A program made the position numbers and the translations under genes. From Pseudomonas veronii (GTDB lineage: Bacteria; Pseudomonadota; Gammaproteobacteria; Pseudomonadales; Pseudomonadaceae), in the NCBI RefSeq assembly GCF_001439695.1, contig NZ_JYLL01000006.1, positions 248,001-312,000 on the forward strand: DNA of 64,000 nucleotides, in the 5' to 3' direction. The stretch's first letter is position 1. Each line of letters opens with the position of its first letter. The notes under the pieces are model-generated. The model did no database searches and was not told the origin of the DNA. It worked only from the letters and a program-made list of their open reading frames with translations. Shown piece by piece: positions 46,170 to 55,299 of this stretch.

Positions 46170-46246
46170 TGGGGTGGACGAAGGGGATCGAACCCTCGAC
46201 AACGGGAGTCACAATCCCGTGCTCTACCAACTGAGCTACGCCCACC
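46170..46246 (-). tRNA. tRNA-His (GTG)
   Basis: 77 nt including the extra 5' G of tRNA-His and encoded CCA. Anticodon GTG in the loop GATTGTGACTC; D-arm and T-arm (GGTTCGATCC) normal. Identical to the copy at 46465-46541. Confidence 0.97.
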
Positions 46247-46322
46247 ATATTGCGTTAACAAAGAAACCAAACCACTTCTTTGTCGAGCCTGACCCCGCCT
46301 TCCGGCCGGGCAAAGCTTTAAT

Positions 46323-46407
46323 TGGTGCGGATGAAGAGACTCGAACTCTTACGCCTCGCGGCGCTGGAACCTAAATCCAGTGTGTCTACCAATTCCACCA
46401 CATCCGC
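46323..46407 (-). tRNA. tRNA-Leu (TAG)
   Basis: 85 nt with long variable arm, typical of leucine tRNA; anticodon TAG in GGATTTAGGTTCC; acceptor GCGGATG/CATCCGC and encoded CCA. Confidence 0.96.
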
Positions 46408-46425
46408 GCTTGAAGCTCTTAAAGC

Positions 46426-46456
46426 AAAGGCGCCAGATGATTAATCTGGCGCCTTT
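46426..46456 (-). terminator. Hairpin between tRNA-His and tRNA-Leu
   Basis: 13-bp stem AAAGGCGCCAGAT/ATCTGGCGCCTTT, nearly the same sequence as the terminator at 46121-46163. The T-tract after it is weak (TTTGCTTT). The repeated hairpin suggests the His-tRNA plus hairpin unit was duplicated. Confidence 0.7.
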
Positions 46457-46464
46457 TCAAAATA

Positions 46465-46541
46465 TGGGGTGGACGAAGGGGATCGAACCCTCGACAACGG
46501 GAGTCACAATCCCGTGCTCTACCAACTGAGCTACGCCCACC
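46465..46541 (-). tRNA. tRNA-His (GTG), second copy
   Basis: 77 nt, base for base the same as 46170-46246. Anticodon GTG. Also followed by the GGCGCC-rich hairpin, supporting a tandem duplication of the unit around tRNA-Leu. Confidence 0.97.
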
Positions 46542-46572
46542 ATCTAACGCTACTTGTGCCAAAGCTGCCTAA

Positions 46573-46649
46573 TGGCGCACCCGGCAGGACTCGAACCTGC
46601 GACCATCCGCTTAGAAGGCGGATGCTCTATCCAGCTGAGCTACGGGCGC
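46573..46649 (-). tRNA. tRNA-Arg (TCT)
   Basis: 77 nt; anticodon TCT in CCTTCTAAG; acceptor GCGCCCG/CGGGTGC with one G-T pair; T-arm GGTTCGAGTCC; encoded CCA. First gene of the cluster. Order Arg-His-Leu-His matches other pseudomonads next to folD. Confidence 0.97.
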
Positions 46650-46765
46650 CTGATTAATCTGTACTCTTGGAGGATTACAAACTAAGTGCTTCCAGCCTTG
46701 CAGAACAACAATCCTGCTAGACCTTCTTAACCAGTGCTAGGCTGTGCCCGACAAGTGCGACGAAT

Positions 46766-46793
46766 AGTATAGACGCGCCGGAAAGCCGTCAAA
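46766..46793 (-). promoter_or_regulatory. Promoter of the tRNA cluster
   Basis: On the minus strand TTGACG (46793-46788), 16 bases, TATACT (46771-46766). About 115 bp upstream of tRNA-Arg. Confidence 0.75.
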
Positions 46794-46924
46794 TCTTTTT
46801 TGAAAAAAATTCATTTTATTTAAGGGGTTAGGCCAATTTGCAGACCAAGCGCCTTTGCCCCCACGTCTTGGCATGCGAGAATGCGCGCACTTTTCTTCCC
46901 CCTCTCGATGGTTAATCACGCGTA

Positions 46925-47779
46925 ATGACTGCACAACTTATCGACGGCAAATCAATCGCCGCCAGCCTGCGCCAGCAGATCGCCAAACGCGTCACCGAGC
47001 GTAGCCAGCAAGGCTTGCGCACGCCTGGCCTCGCGGTGATCCTGGTCGGCAGCGATCCTGCGTCTCAGGTTTATGTCTCGCACAAGCGTAAAGACTGTGA
47101 AGAGGTCGGCTTTATTTCCAAGGCCTACGACCTGCCTTCCGAGACCACCCAGCAGGCCCTTACCGACCTGATCGACGGCCTCAACGATGACCCGAACATC
47201 GACGGTATCCTGGTGCAACTGCCATTGCCCGCGCACCTGGACGCCTCCCAGTTGCTCGAACGCATCCGCCCGGACAAAGACGTCGACGGTTTCCACCCGT
47301 ATAACGTCGGCCGCCTGGCCCAGCGCATCCCGCTGCTGCGCCCATGCACGCCGAAAGGCATCATGACCCTGCTGGAAAGCACCGGCGTCAACCTTTACGG
47401 CCTCGACGCCGTGATCGTCGGCGCCTCCAATATCGTCGGGCGCCCGATGGCCATGGAACTGCTGCTCGCCGGCTGCACCGTGACCGTGACCCACCGCTTC
47501 ACCAAGGACCTCGCCGGTCACGTCGGCCGCGCCGACCTGGTGGTAGTGGCTGCCGGCAAGCCGGGCCTGGTCAAAGGTGAGTGGATCAAGGAAGGCGCGA
47601 TCGTCATCGACGTCGGCATCAACCGTCAGGCAGACGGCAAGCTGGTCGGCGACGTGGTGTACGAAACCGCCCTGCCCCGTGCCGGCTGGATCACCCCGGT
47701 ACCGGGTGGCGTTGGCCCGATGACCCGTGCCTGCCTGCTGGAAAACACGCTGTATGCAGCAGAAACCCTGCACGGCTGA
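46925..47779 (+). CDS. folD: Bifunctional methylenetetrahydrofolate dehydrogenase/cyclohydrolase
   Basis: 284 residues. Active-site [14 protein letters not shown] (catalytic lysine) near residue 50, QLPLPAHLD, and the NADP-binding [14 protein letters not shown]. Interconverts 5,10-methylene- and 10-formyl-tetrahydrofolate. Divergent from the tRNA cluster and followed by a terminator at 47800. Confidence 0.97.
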   Translation: MTAQLIDGKSIAASLRQQIAKRVTERSQQGLRTPGLAVILVGSDPASQVYVSHKRKDCEEVGFISKAYDLPSETTQQALTDLIDGLNDDPNIDGILVQLPLPAHLDASQLLERIRPDKDVDGFHPYNVGRLAQRIPLLRPCTPKGIMTLLESTGVNLYGLDAVIVGASNIVGRPMAMELLLAGCTVTVTHRFTKDLAGHVGRADLVVVAAGKPGLVKGEWIKEGAIVIDVGINRQADGKLVGDVVYETALPRAGWITPVPGGVGPMTRACLLENTLYAAETLHG

Positions 47780-47799
47780 TCAACTGCCGCGCTGAAAAG

Positions 47800-47824
47800 A
47801 GCCCTGCCTTGTCGCAGGGCTTTT
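47800..47824 (+). terminator. Terminator of folD
   Basis: AGCCCTGC/GCAGGGCT stem with a 6-nt loop, then TTTGG; 21 bp after the folD stop. Confidence 0.85.
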
Positions 47825-47920
47825 GGTTTCTGATGAACCTCACGCTCTGCTATCGTGCATCCGCGGCTGACATGTTCGGCACCCGCCAGATGCCGCAGGA
47901 ACCCCAGGAGTGCTTTAGCC

Positions 47921-48205
47921 ATGCGCAACCTACATGCCGCCCCTCTGCTGATCCTAATCGCGGTATTGATCCCCGCTTGCACCACCCAACTGACTGAAGC
48001 GGGCAAACAGGTCAACCTCGTCACGGCCTCATCCGCCCACGCTTGCCACGTCGTCAAAGCCTTCACGGTGCAGGGCTCATCCAACGGCGACGCTCTGAAC
48101 ACGGCATTCAATAAAGCCGCCGAGGCTGGCGCTGACAGCCTGAGCATCGTCAATGTGGAGGACGCTGGCAAAATGCAGGTAGCCGCCTTGAACTGCCGAC
48201 GCTGA
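47921..48205 (+). CDS. Small lipoprotein
   Basis: 94 residues from the ATG at 47921 with GGAG upstream. Signal peptide and lipobox LIPAC (lipidated Cys at residue 20), then a short soluble part with two further cysteines (HACHVV and LNCRR) that may pair. Function unknown. A terminator-like hairpin lies 150 bp after it. Confidence 0.72.
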   Translation: MRNLHAAPLLILIAVLIPACTTQLTEAGKQVNLVTASSAHACHVVKAFTVQGSSNGDALNTAFNKAAEAGADSLSIVNVEDAGKMQVAALNCRR

Positions 48206-48354
48206 CGGGCTTGCCCAATAGAACACGCACCCGAACATCCGGCTCGTTCACCCAGGCGCAGCACCCGGTTTCGCGTTTCTTCGACATCCTTTTCACCCGC
48301 CATCGACAGGATCGGGCGCAACTTACCTCTACTCCTTTGAAAATCCCCATTAGA

Positions 48355-48380
48355 CCCGCCCTCATAGCGGGCCTTTTTTT
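48355..48380 (+). terminator. Terminator in the lipoprotein-pbpG gap
   Basis: CCCGC-N7-GCGGG followed by CC and seven T. The rest of 48206-48538 shows no gene. Confidence 0.78.
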
Positions 48381-48538
48381 GCCCGCGATGGGCTACAAGC
48401 CTAACCAATCATCGCCTTACAGCCTTTATTTAAAGGCTCTCTATCGTTTTCTGATCCATACTCCTAAAATGTAACGTCATTTTTCATAAAGCCCGTTGCA
48501 GAACGGTATTTCTTACTTTTTTTAGCGAGTTCATCCGC

Positions 48539-49462
48539 GTGAAAATTCGTCTCTCTCTCGTCAGCCTTTTATTTGCTTTCACCGGCACCTTTGCGCACGC
48601 CGCCGAAACCACCCTGGCCCCGCGTGACACCTCAAAACTGCAAATCGCTTCCGGCAGCGCCATGCTGGTCGATCTGCAAACCAACAAAGTCATCTATTCC
48701 AGCAACCCGGACGTGGTGGTGCCGATCGCTTCCGTGAGCAAGCTCATGACCGGCCTGATCGTGCTGGAAGCCAAGCAGAACATGGACGAGTACATCGACA
48801 TCAACATCACCGACACGCCGGAAATGAAAGGCGTGTTCTCCCGCGTGAAAATCGGCAGCCAAATGCCGCGCAAAGAGATGTTGCTGATCGCCCTGATGTC
48901 CTCGGAAAACCGCGCCGCCGCGAGCCTGGCTCACCACTACCCGGGCGGCTACGTAGCCTTCATTGCGGCGATGAACGCCAAGGCCAAGGCGCTGGGCATG
49001 ACCAGCACCCATTACGTCGAGCCTACCGGCCTGTCCATCCATAACGTGTCGACCGCCAGGGACCTGAGCAAGCTGCTGGCCTACGCGCGCAAATTCCCGA
49101 TGCTGAGCCAATTGAGCACCACCAAGGAAAAGACCGTGGCGTTCCGCAAGCCCAACTACACCTTGGGTTTCTCCAACACCGACCACCTGATCAACCGCGC
49201 CAACTGGGACATCAAGCTGACCAAGACCGGCTTCACCAACCAGGCCGGCCACTGCCTGGTGCTGGTGACCAGCATGGGTAACCGCCCGGTGTCGCTGGTG
49301 ATCCTCGACGCCTTCGGCAAGTTCACCCACTTCGCCGATGCCAGCCGAATCCGCAACTGGGTCGAGACCGGCAAGGGCGGTTCGGTGCCGGACGTTGCGT
49401 TGCGCTACAAGGCCGACAAGAACCTGAAGAACCGCCCGAACGCGACAGAGGTTCGTCGCTGA
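48539..49462 (+). CDS. pbpG: D-alanyl-D-alanine endopeptidase (PBP7)
   Basis: 307 residues beginning GTG at 48539. Signal peptide (about 1-21, cleaved after AHA). Penicillin-binding motifs: SVSK (the active-site SxxK near residue 66), SEN (SSENRAAAS) and KTG (TKTGFTN). Endopeptidase that cuts peptidoglycan cross-links in the periplasm. Confidence 0.95.
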   Translation: MKIRLSLVSLLFAFTGTFAHAAETTLAPRDTSKLQIASGSAMLVDLQTNKVIYSSNPDVVVPIASVSKLMTGLIVLEAKQNMDEYIDINITDTPEMKGVFSRVKIGSQMPRKEMLLIALMSSENRAAASLAHHYPGGYVAFIAAMNAKAKALGMTSTHYVEPTGLSIHNVSTARDLSKLLAYARKFPMLSQLSTTKEKTVAFRKPNYTLGFSNTDHLINRANWDIKLTKTGFTNQAGHCLVLVTSMGNRPVSLVILDAFGKFTHFADASRIRNWVETGKGGSVPDVALRYKADKNLKNRPNATEVRR

Positions 49463-49493
49463 ACGGCGCCCCCCCCAAAACGCCCGCCTGACC

Positions 49494-49523
49494 AATGCCC
49501 CGACATGCTCGGGGCATTTTTTT
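49494..49523 (+). terminator. Terminator of pbpG
   Basis: 10-bp stem AATGCCCCGA/TCGGGGCATT with a 5-nt loop, followed by a run of T. Confidence 0.93.
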
Positions 49524-49672
49524 CGGCATAAGCCTCGCAAAAACAGGCCGTTGCATCGCTAACCGGGGTTGCGGATCACGCCCACGATCTGCGGCAAAAT
49601 AGCGCACAGACAGGCTTTTACTTTGCGCCTGAACTGCCGCTAAATGTTCACCCCTTTCAGTCGACTTCGTTC

Positions 49673-50062
49673 ATGGCTCGTCTCAAACGCATCAGTCCCT
49701 GGCTAGCCTGCCTGGCCATCGTGCTGAACATGCTGGCCATGCCGCTCAGCCGCGCCATGCAGACGCCGGACATGGGACTGTTGATGTGGGGCGGATTCTG
49801 CTCGGGGGGCGCCTCGCAAGCGCTGCCTCCCAACTTGAGCAAGCTGATCGACCCGCTCCAGTCGGCGCCGTCGCAATCCGCCATGAAACACAGCGATTGC
49901 TGCTGCGGTCATGCCGGACTGGCGGCGCTGCCGTCCGACTACTACAGGCATTTCCTACCGCGATACGCCCCCGACACCACCCTCGACAACCCCGAGTTGC
50001 CGACGCTGCACCCCAGAATCCGCTGGCCGAGCCTGAGCCCGCGCGCCTCCCCTACCGTTTGA
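49673..50062 (+). CDS. DUF2946 family protein
   Basis: 129 residues with an N-terminal signal or membrane segment (WLACLAIVLNMLAMPLS) and a cysteine/histidine cluster HSDCCCGHAG in the middle. DUF2946 proteins often sit next to TonB-dependent metal receptors; the CCC-H patch fits metal binding. It is 96 bp upstream of the TonB receptor on the same strand and likely in its operon. Confidence 0.8.
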   Translation: MARLKRISPWLACLAIVLNMLAMPLSRAMQTPDMGLLMWGGFCSGGASQALPPNLSKLIDPLQSAPSQSAMKHSDCCCGHAGLAALPSDYYRHFLPRYAPDTTLDNPELPTLHPRIRWPSLSPRASPTV

Positions 50063-50157
50063 TCGACACCCGCGCCGCCCCATAGGCGGCGCGATCTGCT
50101 TGTCAGCCGCCCGCCTGGGCGTCCTCGAAGTGTCTTGATCATCAGGAATGGTGCGCT

Positions 50158-52245
50158 ATGCCTGCTCGAATGACTTTGCCTCGCGCAAAGCGTGTCTCTG
50201 TGTCCCGCCCGCTATGGCCCTTGCTGTCCATCGGCCTGTTCGCCCTCAACCCGCTGTCCTCGGCACTGGCCGAAACCGGTAAAACCGAAGACTCCACCCT
50301 CACCCTCGGCACCGTCACGGTCCAGGGCGCCAGCGCCAGCAGCGGCCCGCTGAGCACCAGCAGCGTGCTCAGCTCGGTGGACATTCTCGGCGCCGACATC
50401 CTCGAAAAAATGCCGGTCAACTACAGCTGGGAACTGTTCAGTCGCGCGCCAGGGGTGATCCTCACCGAGTTCAACCAAGGCACCACCTCCGGCAAGATTT
50501 CCTTTCGCGGCTTCAACGGCGAAGGCGAAGTCAACGCAGTGAAGTTGCTGATCGACGGCATCCCGAGCAACAGCAACGACGGCAACATGCCGTTCATGGA
50601 CATGATTTTCCCCATGGAGCTGGACAGCATCGAAGTGGTGCGCGGCACCAGCGATGCGCGCTATGGCCTGAACAACATCGCCGGCAACGTCAATATGCTG
50701 ACCCGCACCGGCGGCGACTACACCAAGGCGCGGGTGCGCTACGGCAGTTACAACACCCAGGAAACCCAGCTGGCCAAAGGCATCGAAGGCAGCAACTGGA
50801 CGCAGAACTACTTCTTCGCCTACCAGAAATCCGACGGTTACCGCGATCACGCCGAGGCGGACAGGTTTTCCATGTCCGGCAAATGGTTCTACACCCCGGA
50901 CGACAACAGCTACCGCATCGGCCTGATCGCCCGTCACTACGAAACCGAGGCGCAGGAACCCGGCTACTTGAGTGAAGAGGACGCCCACCAGCACCCGACC
51001 ATGACCAACAGCTACAACGCCACCGACAAAGGCACGCGGCGGATGAACCAGGTCAGCCTGCACTTCGACACCGACCTGGCCGAGACGCTGGCCTGGTCGG
51101 CAAAAACCTACGTCAACACCTTCGACGACCGGCGCTGGACGCAATACTGGCGCACCAGCGCCCAGCAGGAGCGCGACGCCTACGAAACCCAGTACGGCGC
51201 CCTCACCTCCCTGACCTGGCGCCCGCAAGTCAGCTGGCTGTACGACTTCGCCCTGGAAGGCGGCGCGGACATGCAGCAGCAGCAGAACAAGAGCGAGCGC
51301 TACCGCACCAAGGACCGCCTGCGCCTGGCCCAAACCCGCGACCAGCGATTCGACTTCGACACCTACGGCGCCTATGTCCAGGCCGAGATCAAGCCGTTCG
51401 AGTCGCTGAAAATCGTCCCGGCGTATCGCGTCGATAAGATCCAGGGCGACTTCACCAACGAAATGACCGGCATGGACTACGACATCAACGACTATGGGCT
51501 GATCAAACAACCCAAGCTCAGCGTGGTGTATTCACCGTGGGACGTGGCCAGCATCTATGCCAACTGGGGGCGGACCTTCCAGGTCGGCACCGGCGCGGCG
51601 GCCTATAAGATTCCACCGCGGGATACCAACCTGGCGCCGTCGATCAACGACGGCTGGGAAACCGGGGTCAAGTTCACCCCGGCGGACTGGATCGACGGCC
51701 GCATCGCCTATTGGCAGCAAGAAGCCAGCGGCGAAGTCAGTCGCCGCCTCAACGACCCGAGCGGCGAGTCGGACAACGTCGGCGAAACCCGGCGCTGGGG
51801 TTACGACGCGCAAGTCAATCTGCACCCGGACGAACGCACCGAAATCTGGATGGCCTACTCCTGGCAGTACTCGAAAATCCTCCAGCCCAGCGCGACCTTG
51901 CCCAACAGCAAAGGCCAGGAAATCGACCACATCCCGCATCACCTGTACAACGCCGGCGTCAGCTACAAGGCCACGCGGGCGCTGCAGTTGACGGCGTGGA
52001 TGAACGGCCAGACGAATTACTACCTGGAACGCGAGAACACCAAGGGCACTTACGGCGGCTACGTCTTGATGAACCTCGGCGCGACTTACCAGGTGACCGA
52101 ATCGGTCAGTGTCGACCTGCAGTTGAAAAACCTCACCAACCGCTACTACGAATACGTCTGGTATGACCCGGACGGCGCCCAGGCCTCGCTGCACTCACCC
52201 GGCGACGGGCGCGCGCTGTACAGCGGCGTCACCGTCGACTTCTGA
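50158..52245 (+). CDS. TonB-dependent outer-membrane receptor
   Basis: 695 residues. Signal peptide to about residue 38, a TonB-box-like stretch TLTLGTVTVQG, plug domain (to about 165; includes RGTSDARYGLNNIAGNVNM), then a 22-strand barrel ending in the terminal phenylalanine (YSGVTVDF). The ligand is unknown; association with PepSY/flavin-reductase genes points to a ferric siderophore or other metal complex. No Fur box was found upstream. The two-component genes are convergent, 30 bp away. Confidence 0.9.
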   Translation: MPARMTLPRAKRVSVSRPLWPLLSIGLFALNPLSSALAETGKTEDSTLTLGTVTVQGASASSGPLSTSSVLSSVDILGADILEKMPVNYSWELFSRAPGVILTEFNQGTTSGKISFRGFNGEGEVNAVKLLIDGIPSNSNDGNMPFMDMIFPMELDSIEVVRGTSDARYGLNNIAGNVNMLTRTGGDYTKARVRYGSYNTQETQLAKGIEGSNWTQNYFFAYQKSDGYRDHAEADRFSMSGKWFYTPDDNSYRIGLIARHYETEAQEPGYLSEEDAHQHPTMTNSYNATDKGTRRMNQVSLHFDTDLAETLAWSAKTYVNTFDDRRWTQYWRTSAQQERDAYETQYGALTSLTWRPQVSWLYDFALEGGADMQQQQNKSERYRTKDRLRLAQTRDQRFDFDTYGAYVQAEIKPFESLKIVPAYRVDKIQGDFTNEMTGMDYDINDYGLIKQPKLSVVYSPWDVASIYANWGRTFQVGTGAAAYKIPPRDTNLAPSINDGWETGVKFTPADWIDGRIAYWQQEASGEVSRRLNDPSGESDNVGETRRWGYDAQVNLHPDERTEIWMAYSWQYSKILQPSATLPNSKGQEIDHIPHHLYNAGVSYKATRALQLTAWMNGQTNYYLERENTKGTYGGYVLMNLGATYQVTESVSVDLQLKNLTNRYYEYVWYDPDGAQASLHSPGDGRALYSGVTVDF

Positions 52246-52275
52246 TCGGCAGCGCCGCCGGGGCGCGATGAACGT

Positions 52276-53606
52276 TCAGGCCGGCAAGCGCAAAAACTGA
52301 ACGTTCACTTCAAACCCGTCGTCCCGGCCTGTGGCCGGCGACGCCAGGGTCATGTGCGCCTTGACCCCATGGACGATGGTCTTGGCAATCGCCAGGCCCA
52401 ATCCGCTGCCGCTGGCTTCGCTGCTGCCGCGCACGAAGCGTTCGGTCAGGCGCTGCAACACCGGCGCCGGCACGGCCGGTCCGCCGTTGACCACCCGCAG
52501 CAACGCATCGTCCGTGAGGCTGACGTCGACCGGTTGATCCGCCGCGCCGTACTTCAACGCATTCTCGATCAAGTTGCGCAGCAGGATGCCGAACGCGTCC
52601 GGGTCGATCGCGCAATACACGCTGCCCTCGCTCGGCAGTTGCAAGCGGATGCGCTGCCCGCTGCTGCGGTTCCACTCATCGACCCCATGGGCCAGTAAGG
52701 GAATCAGGTCCTGGGGCGCCTCGGACAACAACCCGCCGCCCTCGGCCTTGGCCAACTGCATGAGTTTTTCCGAAAGCCGCGCCAGTTCGCGCAAGGCGTG
52801 TTCGATCTTCGCCGCACGCACGCGCAACGGGCCTTCCGGCGCTTCCTGGCGCAAACGCTGGATCTGCGCCAGCGTCGCCGCCAATGGTGTGCGCAACTCG
52901 TGGGCGCTGTTGGCGGTGAAGCTGCGCTCGGCCTCCAAGGCCTTGCGCAAGCGCTCCAGCAGGTGGTTGACCGCGTCGGCCAACGGGTCGATTTCAGCCG
53001 GCAGCCGGGCCACGCTTATCGGCGACAAATCCCCCACACCACGCGCTTCCACGGCACGGCGATAAGCCAATACGCTGCGCAGGCTGAAGCGCACAAACAA
53101 CCATGTGCCCAACAGGCTGATGGGGATCAGCGCCAATAACGGCATCAACAGGGCCAACAAGGCTTCCCGCGCCGCCTCACGGCGATGCCCCAGCGGCTCG
53201 GCGATCTCAATGAACAGCGTATCGCGCAGCGCACTCGCGCCGTACAGCCGGTATTTTCGGGTAGTGGAAAACCCTTCGCTCGGGTGTTCGTTGAAGATCT
53301 TCGGGTTGGCGTCATGGGACTGCATCAGAATCTGGCCCTGGGCATCGCGCACCAGGTACGTCAGGTATTCCTTGTGCATCTTCAGGGTGGCGACGTGCTG
53401 GGCGGTGCGCGGTTCTTCGCGGTTGCTGATTTCCAGCACGGCCAGGGGCAGGATGCGTTGCGCGGTCTCTTCCAGGGCGCTGTCGAACACCTCGTTCAAT
53501 TCGTGTTGCACCACCAGCCAGGCGCCGACGGTCGCCCCCAGCCAGAGCAAGGTCATGCCCAGGGTCAACCCGAGGCCGAGGCGTTTTTGCAGGCTGATCG
53601 GCGACT

Positions 53607-53610
<4 letters not shown>
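52276..53610 (-). CDS. Sensor histidine kinase
   Basis: 444 residues from the ATG at 53610 (overlaps the regulator stop by four bases). Two membrane segments (about 12-34 and 160-185) enclose a periplasmic sensor region of about 125 residues; HAMP, the phospho-acceptor SAHELRTPL, and the ATPase N/G boxes (NLIENALKYG, GSGLGLAIAKTI) follow. QseC/PmrB-like layout. By context it senses iron or its reduced form and controls the divergent PepSY-to-VIT operon, the TonB receptor, or both. Confidence 0.93.
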
Positions 53611-54266
<656 letters not shown>

Positions 54267-54312
54267 CTGGCACCTCCTGTGGTGGTTGTCGTGCCGCACC
54301 TTACCGAGCTTA

Positions 54313-54348
54313 CCTGACGTGAATCTGAAGATTCAGCTGGTTGTCAGG
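54313..54348. promoter_or_regulatory. Nested palindrome in the regulator-PepSY gap
   Basis: Outer arms CCTGAC (54313-54318) and GTCAGG (54343-54348) with inner GAATCT-GA-AGATTC (54321-54334). Direct TTACC repeats lie at 54301-54305 and 54310-54314. It is a candidate binding site for the response regulator. Confidence 0.55.
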
Positions 54349-54397
54349 AATGCCCTTTAGGGTAAGCCGCAAATGCCAATCCGGCCGGAGACAGATC

Positions 54398-54721
54398 ATG
54401 AAATCAGCTTTTATTGTCAGCACCGCACTGCTGGGCGTCCTGCTCGGCGCAAACGCCTTGGCCGACGACGACTGCAGCGAGCCGGTCAGCGACTGGCAAC
54501 CACGCGAAACCCTGCGCCAGCAAGTGGAACAGCAATACGGCTGGAGCGTGCAACGCATCAAGGTCGACGACGGCTGCTATGAACTCAGGGGCACCGACCG
54601 CAAAGGCAATGCGATCGAAGCCAGCTACGCACCCGCCTCGCTTCGTCTGCGCAAACTGGAAATCCATTTCGGCGCCAACGGCGACGCCCGGGATTACCTC
54701 AACCGCCCTGGATCGGAATGA
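54398..54721 (+). CDS. Periplasmic PepSY-domain protein
   Basis: 107 residues from the ATG at 54398 (GGAG upstream): signal peptide (about 1-22, ANALA) then a PepSY-like domain (QPRETLRQQVEQQYGW...KVDDGCYELRGTDRKG). Two cysteines (near residues 26 and 72) may form a disulfide. Often found next to QseBC-like systems, where it may tune the sensor. First gene of the operon. Confidence 0.82.
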   Translation: MKSAFIVSTALLGVLLGANALADDDCSEPVSDWQPRETLRQQVEQQYGWSVQRIKVDDGCYELRGTDRKGNAIEASYAPASLRLRKLEIHFGANGDARDYLNRPGSE

Positions 54722-54803
54722 TCAGCGGTTTTTCCACGGCTTTCAGGTTGCTGTCAGCCAGCAGGTCCAGGCTCTCGCCACAACGTTCAACCAGGACATC
54801 ATC

Positions 54804-55274
54804 ATGAAAAAGATCATTGCTGCAACCTGCCTCGCCGGCGCCATTGCCCTGCCGGGGCTGGCCCAGGCCCGCGAAGTGACACTGACCACCCAACTCAAGG
54901 ACTACAGCGGCAACGGCGCGTACCTGGCGATCTATGTTACCGACGCCAACGGCCAGTACCAGAAAACCCTCTGGGTCGCCGGCAAAAAGGCCAAGTACTA
55001 CCGGCACCTGAGCGACTGGGCGCGTGGCAGCGCCATGAAGCCGAGCGAGTTTGACGGCCTCAGCGGCGCCAGTGTCGGCAGCGGCCGCAGCCTCACCGTC
55101 AGCGTGGAACTGGCCGACACCTTGATCGACGCCGGGTATCAGATCCGTATCGACAGCGCCGTGGAAGACAAGCGCGACAGCCGCGCCGACGTCAGTGTCC
55201 CGCTGACATCGGCCGGGTCGGGCAAGCCGGTCAGCGGCAGCACTTATGTCGAGTCCTTTACCTACGACCTGTAA
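54804..55274 (+). CDS. DUF2271 periplasmic protein with a flavinylation-like motif
   Basis: 156 residues: Sec signal peptide (about 1-22, AQA cleavage) then a beta-rich domain. Residues 84-90 read DGLSGAS, which fits the Dxx[S/T]GA[S/T] motif that ApbE modifies with FMN; Ser90 would be the carrier. The family recurs in clusters with PepSY reductases and ApbE. Its proposed job is to accept electrons from the membrane reductase and pass them to ferric complexes. ApbE is two genes downstream. Confidence 0.78.
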   Translation: MKKIIAATCLAGAIALPGLAQAREVTLTTQLKDYSGNGAYLAIYVTDANGQYQKTLWVAGKKAKYYRHLSDWARGSAMKPSEFDGLSGASVGSGRSLTVSVELADTLIDAGYQIRIDSAVEDKRDSRADVSVPLTSAGSGKPVSGSTYVESFTYDL

Positions 55275-55299
55275 CACCTGCGACTTCTGGAGGCTGAAC

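Noticed and set aside
46083..46374. Open frames crossing the tRNA genes on the plus strand
   Set aside because: They read through antisense tRNA sequence and have no ribosome site.
49600..49672. Fur box upstream of the DUF2946/TonB receptor genes
   Set aside because: No stretch resembling the 7-1-7 consensus was found, so iron control through Fur is not claimed for this cluster.
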